A program made the position numbers and the translations under genes. A stretch of DNA of 22,453 nt from Acholeplasmatales bacterium. Its GTDB lineage: Bacteria; Bacillota_I; Bacilli_A; Acholeplasmatales; Anaeroplasmataceae. The notes under the pieces are model-generated. The model had not been told where the DNA came from and searched no databases. It was given only the letters and a program-made list of their open reading frames with translations. Numbering within the stretch: position 1 is the first letter of the stretch; every line of letters begins with the position of its first letter. The stretch spans positions 1 through 22,453 of the forward strand of contig JAEELU010000106.1 in assembly GCA_016282815.1 (NCBI GenBank). The letters are read 5' to 3'. This document shows, piece after piece, positions 8,006-18,800 of this stretch.

Positions 8006-9844
8006 TTATTCTCCTTTCTTTTTTCTAGTTACCTTTTTCTTTGGCTCTTCATCTAATTTTATAGCTGTTTTCTTTTTTGTAGCAGCCTTCTTTGGCGCTG
8101 CTTTCTTTTCTTCCTTTTCAGGTATTGAATCAAGTAAAGCATCTAAATCCTCTTCATCCTTGGCTTCAGCTTCCTTTTCAGGAATACTATTTAGGATATC
8201 ATCAAGCTCTGAATCACTTATTTCTTCCTCTGATTCAGTAGCTTTTTCAGGTATTGAATCAAGCAAAGCATCTAAGTCTTCATCATCCCTGGGCTCTTCC
8301 TTTTTTTCAGGGATAGAATTAAGAAGATCTTCTAAATCATCAGTATCTTCTTTTGGTTCTTCATTTTTAGGTGCTATTTCACTAGCACTCTTAGCCTCAG
8401 GAATACTATTTAGTAATGCTTCAAGCTCATCATCTGATGCTTCATCCTTTGGCTCCTCTTCAATTTCCTCAAGCTCTACCTCTTCAAGCTCGGTTTCCTC
8501 TTGAGGCTCTAAAACCTTCTCAGGCTCTGGAGTCTTTTCCTCTTCGACTGGATTTTCTATAGTTTCCTCTGGTTCAGGAGCTTGTGGCTCTTCTATAACT
8601 TCCTTAGGTTCAGGAGTTTGAGTCTTTTCAGTTCCATCCTCATTGTAATATTCTTTGAATATTGCTTCATCCTCTTCAGATAATGCAAGTGGATCATCCT
8701 CAGGCTTTTCTTCCTTTGGCTCTATAGCTTCTGGCTCTAGAGCTTTTTCGGGTTCAGGCTGTACCTCAGGTTCCTTTACCTCTTCAGTGAAGTCATCCAC
8801 GCTTGGAATGCCATTAGCTTCATTAACCTCTTCAATTTCTTCAAATTCTTCAAGGCTATCATCCTTATAATCGGTAACTACTTTCATATTATCAAGTTTT
8901 GGATGATTTTCTTTAGGCTCATTCTTTATATTATCATCTAAGCTACTTTGATATGAAGGAGATTGATCTTTTGTTTTTTCAATTTTAAATAATGAATTTA
9001 ATGTTTCCTGCTTATCATTCTTAATAACAATATCATTAGTATTAATATTTATTTCAGTAAGCTTATTTGAATTCTTAACAAATACTATTTCATCATAAAT
9101 ATTAGATTTAATTAATAATGCTATTAAGCTAATTATAGGATCTATATATAGGAATAATCCTAGGAAAATTACTCCTAATATAATTGTTATACCTAATCCT
9201 ACATTATTATTCATTAGCATAAATGGTAAATATGCTAAGAATCCAAATCCACCAAGATATAAAATCTTAGATAGGTATTCGAATATTAATGTTTTAAACA
9301 TTAATCCTCTTCCACCATTTTTTAATGAATAGAATGAATATTTCAATATTCTTCCTGGTGTTAGAGCTGGATAGCTATTTGTGATGTAACTATTTGGGAC
9401 AGCAATAAATGGAATAGCTATTATTAACATTAATAGGAATAATGCTGCTGGAATTGTAAATAGGATTGGTATAAGGTTTGCACCTGCACTTCTAGGATTG
9501 ATTACTGCAATACCCAAACCTAAACAATATAATAATCCACCAAACAATACGATTACTAATAATATAGCTAAATATATTGCTCTCTTTATTATATTTGCGG
9601 ATAAAAGATGTCCATATCCCTTACCACTTACTGGCTCAAATAAACCAGTAATAGATATTCTATTTTCATCCTTAATCTCACTTGCAAGTCTCCATTTAGA
9701 AACCAAGAATGGAGATAAGAATACACTTAGTGAAAATATTATTCTTACAAAATAGAATAAATAGAATTTTACTAAGCCTTCCTTCCTTAATGATTTCTTT
9801 GATTGGATTCTAGCTATTTTGAAATTTTCCATAAAAGCTTTCAT
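8006..9844 (-). CDS. Polytopic membrane protein (weakly DUF975-like) with long acidic SIPE-motif tail
   Basis: 612 residues. The N-terminal 250 hold five or six membrane segments (about 28-48, 88-115, 124-149, 189-212, 216-246; the last is long enough to be two). The stretch ILKYSFYSLKNGG (166-178) through the following helices recalls the DUF975 integral membrane family, but this is a loose match. Residues about 255-580 are predicted disordered and highly acidic: a Pro-Glu-rich section (355-465, many EPE and PEP) and then five copies of a motif ending in SIPE. The last 33 residues flip to basic (KKAAPKKAATKKKT and KKKVTRKKK). With six helices the tail would be cytoplasmic, which its lack of further hydrophobic segments allows. 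The ATG has AAGGAG 8 bases upstream, and the gene follows the giant MBG gene by 26 bases. A scaffold or tether role is inferred. Confidence 0.96.
   Translation of the reverse strand: MKAFMENFKIARIQSKKSLRKEGLVKFYLFYFVRIIFSLSVFLSPFLVSKWRLASEIKDENRISITGLFEPVSGKGYGHLLSANIIKRAIYLAILLVIVLFGGLLYCLGLGIAVINPRSAGANLIPILFTIPAALFLLMLIIAIPFIAVPNSYITNSYPALTPGRILKYSFYSLKNGGRGLMFKTLIFEYLSKILYLGGFGFLAYLPFMLMNNNVGLGITIILGVIFLGLFLYIDPIISLIALLIKSNIYDEIVFVKNSNKLTEININTNDIVIKNDKQETLNSLFKIEKTKDQSPSYQSSLDDNIKNEPKENHPKLDNMKVVTDYKDDSLEEFEEIEEVNEANGIPSVDDFTEEVKEPEVQPEPEKALEPEAIEPKEEKPEDDPLALSEEDEAIFKEYYNEDGTEKTQTPEPKEVIEEPQAPEPEETIENPVEEEKTPEPEKVLEPQEETELEEVELEEIEEEPKDEASDDELEALLNSIPEAKSASEIAPKNEEPKEDTDDLEDLLNSIPEKKEEPRDDEDLDALLDSIPEKATESEEEISDSELDDILNSIPEKEAEAKDEEDLDALLDSIPEKEEKKAAPKKAATKKKTAIKLDEEPKKKVTRKKKGE
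8011..8015 (-). promoter_or_regulatory. Ribosome binding site of the 244-residue membrane protein
   Basis: AGGAG lies within the terminal KKGE codons of the preceding gene, 8 bases before the ATG at 8002. It supports the start and coupled translation across the 3-base gap. Confidence 0.85.
8114..8434 (-). repeat. Five copies of a short acidic helix motif ending in SIPE
   Basis: The copies are DDELEALLNSIPE (471-483), DDLEDLLNSIPEK (502-514), DEDLDALLDSIPEK (521-534), DSELDDILNSIPEK (544-557) and EEDLDALLDSIPEK (564-577). The SIP positions are 480, 510, 530, 553 and 573, so spacing is 30, 20, 23 and 20. The consensus is [DE]-L-[DE]-x-[LI]-L-[ND]-S-I-P-E-K. The linkers between copies are acidic and unconserved, which points to selection on the motif itself. 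Confidence 0.93.
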
Positions 9845-9870
9845 AATTAATTCTCCTTTATATGAGATTT

Positions 9871-12800
9871 TTAGGCTATCTGGGTAACAAGTAGCTTACC
9901 TGTTGACCCAGTAACCGTAAAGTAATTAGTTACATCGTTATCCTCGCTATCTAGGATAACTAGATTTGTATAAACATCATGTGTCTCACCGACATTAGTA
10001 ATCGAGCTTGAATCAATTAATGAAATTCTAAATGAACCAAATACTAGCTCGAATTTATCGCCAGTTTGAATCATTAGCTCTTCATTAACCTTTACTCCTG
10101 ATGTTTTTAGAGCTTCTCCATCATACATCTTCTCATTTCCTAGTGTATCAATCTTAATTGTTGCTCGATTAATCATAATCTTACCAACAGTTGTCTTAAT
10201 CTTTGAGAAGTTCTTTGTTATATCATTATTATTTAAATCATAAACATGATTAACAACGAAATTATTATCTACACGATCTACCATTGGATAATAGAATGAC
10301 TGGAATTCTACATCTAAAATAACCTGACTTGTTATATCAGTTTCACCGATTCTTGCATAAAGTACTGATGAATCACATTGGATATTTTGGCCATTAAATG
10401 TATATTCTATTAATGACTCTGTTTGACCAACTGTTAAATCAACCTGATTAACTGTTAAATCACCATAGCTAGTATTGTAGCTAAATATCTTACTATAATC
10501 GCATAAATATCCATCAGAATCAGTAAATGATGTTCTATTTTGTGAATCTAGGATATTGAATGTTATCTTATTAGTTACCTTACCACAATTAGTAATTGAA
10601 GCCTTTGTTGCTACTTCGGCATGTAATCCATAAGCCTCAAGTGTTTGGTTATCAATTGTGTAGCTTTCAAATTCATGGCTTTGTAAATCATAGTTGAACT
10701 TTTTACTACCTGTTGTTATATTAATTGAAATCTTAGGGATAGAAATCTTACCCTTCTTAGCTTCAACATTATAATTATCAGTAACATCGGTTGAACCATT
10801 CATTACAGTATAGCTTGCCATACCAACCTTTACTGAAGTTCCGTAATATGCTTCTTTATCACCAACGATTGATAATACATCTCCAGGAAGTAAGCTGCCT
10901 GATGTAATTTGATAATCACTAGGACCAATTGCATAACGCTCTCCAGTATATACTCTATCTAATGTATTAATTGCAATCATTATTGATCTCTTAATGATAT
11001 TGAATGATACATCAACATCAGACTTATTAAATACTATACCTGAATTATTATTTTTATAAGAATAATCAATATTTGCAGTATAGCCACTTCCAACATTTAC
11101 TGCACCATTTACAGTATTTATTGTTAAGCTTAAAAGAGTATAGATACTTGTATCATAGCCATCTGGGCTATATAGTGATACGTTATCGATTGTAATATTA
11201 GCTTCATTACCTGTATATTCCAAATCAGAAATCTTAACGTTAATTGCAATACCTTCTACTATTTCTAGAACACCATATTTTTCAACGATATTATAATTTG
11301 AAGTAATATCATTATTATTTGAATCAAATATTCTAAATTCGATAACATTATCTACTGAACCAACATTTGTGATTTGTGTAGATGATATTGCGGTAATTGT
11401 ATGGCCGTTTATTAATCTCTTTAAATCAGTGTATGTCGAATCAGAATGTGCCACTCCATCATACTCCCAAGAATTTGAAGCAGTCTCAAGTGTTATCTTT
11501 CTTGGAGTAATCTCAATTTCAATCTCACTAGTTGTAGGTTGATTTATAATATAGCAATTAGCATGACTCTTCATTGTTAATGTTAATTGATATGTACCAA
11601 CTCCTACATCTATAGGAGCATCCTTAACTGTAATAGTAGGATTATCAGCTGAAATAAATTCTAAGCTGCCTGGAGCGTATTTAATAGAGCTCTTTGTAAT
11701 AGAAGGTGTCTTAGCTGAATATTCCTTAGATACTTTATTATAGCCAATTATTGTTACCTCTCTAGGAGCTATAGTAAGCTTACCTTGATAATATGTAATA
11801 TCATAATTATTTGTTACATCCTTATTAGTAAACTTATTATTGATTGTATAGTATCTAATTACATTATTATTTGAATCCTTCTTCTGAAGCACATTATCAA
11901 TTGTACCAACATATGTTAATCCTGATACCTGCTTAATAGTACTTTCCTTAAATACTATCTTATCAGTACTACAAATACCTGATTCATCCTCGAATGCTGC
12001 AAGTATTTGCTTAGTACCATCATATATTAATGTATCTGTCTTAGATGTTAATGTAATCTTCTTCTTTACAATTGTTAATCTACCATATTGAACTACAATC
12101 GAATATGAACCAGTATTTATCTCTGAAGTATGTCCATCAGCGTAATGTATAGTGTAAGCAACTTCATTCTTTATACCATTATTAACATCTGTAGCTGTAA
12201 CTGCAGTTGTTGGTACTAATGTATCACCATCAGCCATACCTAATTCTGATGTTACCTCGTATGAGGCATCATATTGTGCCATACCATTGTACTCAAGTGA
12301 ATTTGTACCAGTTTTAATTGAAATAGCTCTCTTTGTAATCTCAAATTCAACCTTATTTGTTTGGGTAATATCATAATTTGATAATAAATCACCACTCATC
12401 GAAGATGATTTAGCATCATATGATATTTCATATTTACCTGCATAAATAATCTTATTTGTTATAGGAGTATCACCAGATATTCTATTTCCAGTTAATCCAA
12501 TATATAGTGTTGCATTATTTAAGAAAGTCTTATCTGATGTTACCTGATATGAACCATCAAATAGATATTCTAATCCATCATATACCTTACTTGTTGTATT
12601 AGGAATAAGTTCGATTGAAACAGGTCTCTTTGTGATTTCAAAGTCATATGTTTTTTTAGTAATTATGTAGTTATCAGAATCGTCACCTTCGAGTGTGGCT
12701 TCATTAATAACTATCTGGTACTTATTTGCATTTTTGATTTCATCATCTATAAAATCTTCTTCATCTCTAATGCTCATATTGTAACCAAATGTAATTCCGT

Positions 12801-15800
12801 CAAAATACGAATTATCAATTTCAAATTCTACATCTAACGTATCTCTACTTTGATTATACTTGATATATGTATCACCATCATATTCCTTATCGACATAATA
12901 TAATACACCATCAATCATACCACTTGGAGTTAATGTTACATTTACAGGTGATATTTCAAAATTATAAGTAGCAAAGCTTATTGAATAATTATCTAATGAA
13001 GTATTTGCATTTTCTGTAACTCCAGTTGGTACAAGTGCATATTGATACGCGTTCTTTGCATAAATAACATTACTTAGGGGTATTGAGAAACCAATACCAC
13101 TGCCAATATTACTTGAATCAATTATTGCAACTTCAAGGATGAATCCTTCACCATCAGGAATACTATGTCCTTCCTGAGATTCATCAACTGTAGCTTCATA
13201 TTTAGTTGAATCATATCCACTATATGCTAATCTATCATAAATTTTATCACTAAATTTATCTATTCCAGCTTCAACATAATGAGTTGGCTTTAGATGAACC
13301 CAAAGCTTTTCTACATTATATTCATAATATGTATCATTTATTGCAAATACGAAATTATTATTTAATTCAGGAATTGAATTAATTATATTTCTAGTTGCTG
13401 CCTCATCTATCTGAATATAATATGTACCCGCATTTTTAATCTCAGATATTGGATTTGCACCTGAATTATCACTGAAATAATTAACTACAACTCCGAATCC
13501 AAGCTGATCTAATAATTCCTTATTCTTTGATGCTTCATATTTTGTTGAATCATAAACTAATCCAACTCCATCATATATCTTACTTTGATTTTCAATTAGA
13601 CCAATAGTAATTTGATTTGCAACAACCATAAATGTCTTTTGAGCTGAATTATCAATATCATAATTATCAATTAAGGCATTATCATATTCATATAATGTTA
13701 AATCCTGCTCAAATGAAACATTATATTCATCAATTTCTAATATTACATTATTACCAGTGTTATCACCTAAATATTTGATGATAGGAATAATATTTTCACC
13801 TTGAATAAATCCATCACATGTTGAATCAATCTCATACGTGAAATAATACGCTTCTCCATCATATTCCTTTGATTGTATATTATTACCATCATTATCCTTA
13901 CTGATAAGATTATATTTAATACTTCTCTTATCAATTCTTAATTCTGCAGTTTCAGAAATAGTAATGTCATAATTAGATTTTTTAGTATTACTATTTATAG
14001 GTTCTATATAATCATCTATAACATATACATAATAAGTATTTGCATTAGTTACTGAATCATATATTGTATCATTAAGCTTTAATTTAGCGTTAGTAATTCT
14101 AAATCCTTCATTTGATGGCATCGGATTAGAATCAGCTATATTTAAAATATAAATATAATTTTGATTTAAATCTTTATAGGTATGAGCTTCACCATCATAC
14201 ATAGCTCCTACATCCCTTGGAGAAATCTCTATTGACTTCTTATTAATTGTATAGATAAGCTCATCAACATTACTAACTGAATAATTCTCCATTCTAGTTT
14301 TATAGCCACTTTGTGATGAATCAATAGAAATTGAGAATTCTGTAGCCTTAACAGTGTATACTCCTGCATCCTTAGGATTTGTTGCTGAATCATTAAATCT
14401 AAATGTTGGAATAATTGTATCCTTAGTTACCTTACCGCTTAAGCTTAAATCTAAATCAGCAATTGGAATAACCTCTCCATCGTAAATCTTTGATTTATCA
14501 AGACCGAATGTAACATTAAGTGGCTTTGGAGTAATAGTAAATACTTTACTATCAAGTGTAGTTATATAATTATCAGGATCAAATGTCTTATAATCGACAT
14601 TTATATCTACATCATATATATCCTTATTTCTTAAATAAGTATCCTCAAATGCTTGACCTTTGTATACTACACTTGCAGAAATTGCTTCTTCTCCAGGTGC
14701 TTTTCCATCACATGCTCCAAGCTCTACGCTGAAATAATCATTATGTAATTCCCCATCGTAAACTGTTGAATTAGCTCCTAATATATTAATAAGATTATAA
14801 ACTAGTGTTCTCTTATTAACTGTATATGTAATATCAGCTGGTGTTACATAATCATAATTTTCCATTCTAGTTGTAACACTACCGGCAGAAATATTATATC
14901 CATTTATATGAATATCATATTCACCTGCATCCTTAGGCTTTGTAGTATATGTAACATCACCAAGCTTATATATTACATTTGGTGTGATTGTATCAGCTGT
15001 GGCATTATCTGTGATTGAAACATAAATATCAATTGGAGCATTGTTATATAATTGAACTAATGATGTATAGCTATAGCTTACATTTAGGTTCTTCTTTGTT
15101 ATTTCATAGACCTTAGTATCACTATAATCTACATTATAATTAGCTAATAATGTATTCTCTCCACAATTGCTTTGTGTAACTGTCATCGATACATCATATA
15201 CACCAACATTTCTTAATGTCTTATCTACACTATAATTTCTACTTTGATATTTAATTGTTGGAACGATAGATTCACCAGAAACTATATCATAGTAAGGTGA
15301 TGTTAAATCTAAATCATAATTAAATGTTGTAGTTGTACCATCATACACTCTAGTTAATTCTGTATATACTAAAACAAATTTAATATCTCTCTTTGTAATA
15401 CTATATGTAATACTGTTTGTAGTGATATTATAATTTTCTATTCTAGTAATATAATCAGGATTTTCTTGACTTGGTGTAACTGTTGCGTGTGCTACATCAA
15501 ATGTAATTGTATAGCTACCAACATCCTTTGGTACTGTAGTCTCACCATTAAATAATGATGAAATTGTTAATTTATCATAGCTTATTACAAGTCCAGTAAT
15601 TGTGAAATTTTCATAAACTGAGCTTGCTATTGGTTCTCCATCATATACCTTTGAATCATTATTTGGATGTGTAAATGCTAAATTTAATGCTGCCTTAGTT
15701 ACTACGAAATCCTTAGTTTCAGTAAAATCAACATTATAGTTTGTAGCCTTAGCACCATTAGTATAGTGGCTACTATCATTTGGTACATTCATTGATACCT

Positions 15801-18800
15801 TATATGTACCTGCGTTTCTGATAACTGCATCATTAAATGATGGAGTAGTCATTTTATAAATGATATCAGCTGTAATCATTTCTGATCCAACTAATCTATC
15901 TGGTGTTGCAGTAAAGCTACTATATGTTTCACCATCATATACCTTTTCATAAATACTACTACTTAATGTGAATTTTAAGCTTCTTGGTGTAATAGTAAAT
16001 TGAGTTGTACCGAATGTAATTAAGTAATTAGTCTTTAATGTATTTAGATTTCCTTCTATTACATGTGTTAAATCCTCAATCTTAACGATATATGTTGTTG
16101 CGTCAACTGCTTGTGTTAGCTTCATGCCATTTAATAGGCAAATAATAATATCATCAATAGTGAAGAATTCACCATCAACCATTGTTCCTTCTGTTATGGC
16201 GAAATCATAACTACCAATTTCGCTATAATATGTGATTCCTATACCATCATATTCCTTATTATTTATAGTTAAAGGTGATAGCTTAATTGGTCTTTGATTA
16301 ATAATAAATGTAATTTGATTACCACAAGATACTATATAATTATCCTTTGATTCACCCTGTAATTGATAATCATCATATTTAATAATATATGTTCCTGCAT
16401 TCTTTGGTAAATCAGTTGTATCATTATATGTTACTAAAATAGATATCTTTTCATTATATGGTAAATCATAAACGCCAATATAATTATCATATCCACCATC
16501 ATATTGATGTGTTGAGCCATCATATGTAACTGTAGATAAGCTCTTTAGGTTAATATTTAATTCATATGGATTAATTCTTAATACTGCAACATCATATGAT
16601 ACATCATAATTTCTAGATTCATGTGAAAGAATTCTTATTTCATATAAATCTGCGTTTTTTGGTGTAACCTCTATATTATTCTTAAAATAACCAACATTAA
16701 TTGATATAGCAGTTGAATCATCAATTGATGTCAATTCACCACTAACAAATACATAGCTATTAGAATCATATGTAATAGCCTCTCCATATGTAAATTGTTT
16801 ATCAATTGGTCTAATTGTTACTGGCTTTTGAGTTACAGTAAATATATGAGTATCAGTTGTATCAACAGTATAATTCTTTAGATATTCATTATTCTTTATT
16901 TGCTTTACATATATATCATATGTATCAACATATAATATTTCTGTTTCATTATAGTTTTGGCCTAAATATGCTATTTCAGCATCTATTTCTTCTCCTGAAA
17001 CGATATTATCAACTGTATATGAATATTCATATTTATAACCATCATAAACTTTAGAATCTAATGTTTTATCTAATAATATTTTTACATCACGCTTAGATAT
17101 TTCAAATGAAACCTCATTAGTTTTATCTACCACATAATTAGTTTCAATACCTGATGTGAATTCATAATTCCTTACTCTAATTTTGTAGCTACCAGCATTC
17201 TTAGCCTCTAATACTACTTGTTCCTCAATTTCAGTTTCTGTTGTGACTACACCATTAGTGATAGTAACAATCTTTACTTCATTCAAGTAAATAATTTCAG
17301 CCTCTATTGTAATTCCATCACCTGAAATTAAATCTAATTTTTCGTAGAAATTATTCTCTAATATATCATATACATAAGATAGACCATCATAGACCTTATT
17401 CTCGAAATTATTAGGTGTAATTTCAATATGCTTTGGAGTAACAGTAAATACTTCCTTATCATCCTTATGAATATCATAATTAGATAATAATGTATTAAAT
17501 GGTGTTACTTCACCTAATGATACATCATATGTATCTACATTTAATATTTCTGTATAGCCATAATCTCTACCTAAATATATTATTTCAGGTATTAAATCCT
17601 CACCCTCTACTATTGGAGTATGAGTATAGGTAAAGTAATAATATGTACCATCATATTCCTTCGTATATCCTAAAATATCACAAACAAGGTTTAGCTTGAC
17701 CTCCATAGGGTTGATAGTAAATGTATTTTCAACATATGAAATATTATAGTTAGTAAGGATTGTTCCTGATACACCTTCAACTAGAGTGATATTATAATGA
17801 TATGTTGTTGCATTAATTGCTCTAGTATCTAAATTATCACCAATAATTGATATAGATACTATTTCAATTTTCTCATTAAATACGAAATTACCCTCTACTA
17901 CAATTGGAGTTCTATTATTGTATATTACCTCAATACCATCATAAATCTTATCAGCTATATCATTTGGCTTTAGGGTAATTGATCTTGCAAAAATTCTAAA
18001 TTCAGATGTTAATAGATTAACATTATAATTACTTTCTAATCCTTCAGTAAATTCATAAGTATCTACTTCAATTATATATGAACCAGCATTTATAACCTTA
18101 TCTGTTGCTACACCATCAATTGTGTATTTAACAGTAATCTTAACCTTATCATTATTACATAGATATTCAATACCTATGAAATTATTGTCCTTAATCTCAT
18201 ATTCATATTCGATACCATCATAAATCTTATCTGTAAATTCTTCAGGTGTAATATAAATATTCTTCTTTTGAATATTAAACGTAACTGAATTATTACAGCT
18301 AATAATATAATTATCCTTAGATCCATTAAAAATCTCATAATCATAATATGTAATATCATATGTATTAACATTATTTGGTAAATCTAATGAATCATTATAT
18401 TTTACTAATACCTTTAATTCATCCTCATATGGTAAATCATATAATCCTATATAATTATTAGCCTCATCATAATATATATGATTAGCTCCATCATATATAA
18501 CATCATCCATTTCCTTTAATGAGATGCTTAGATTATATTTATTTATTGTAAGAGTACCTATTTCATCAAATGTTACATTATAATTATCTGATTCATAGGA
18601 TTCTATTTTAATATCATATAAACCTACATCATGAGGTGTAACATTAACATTGCTTTGATAATAAGATACATCTACCTTGATTGCAGTATTATTATCGGAA
18701 TCACATAATGAATTATTTAAATCAATGTATTCTGATTCATTATAGATAATACTATCACCATATATAACTTCTAAATTAACTGGCTTAATAGCAATATCCT

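Noticed and set aside
8114..8434. Similarity of the SIPE-motif helix to the N-terminal CheY-binding helix of FliM
   Set aside because: Only a general acidic 'DALL' pattern is shared. The conserved SIPE part has no counterpart there and no motility gene is in the window.
8001..8504. A 167-residue serine-rich open frame on the plus strand
   Set aside because: It mirrors the Glu/Asp/Pro-rich tail of the minus-strand gene and has no convincing ribosome site of its own. The other plus-strand frames in the window are antisense shadows in the same way.
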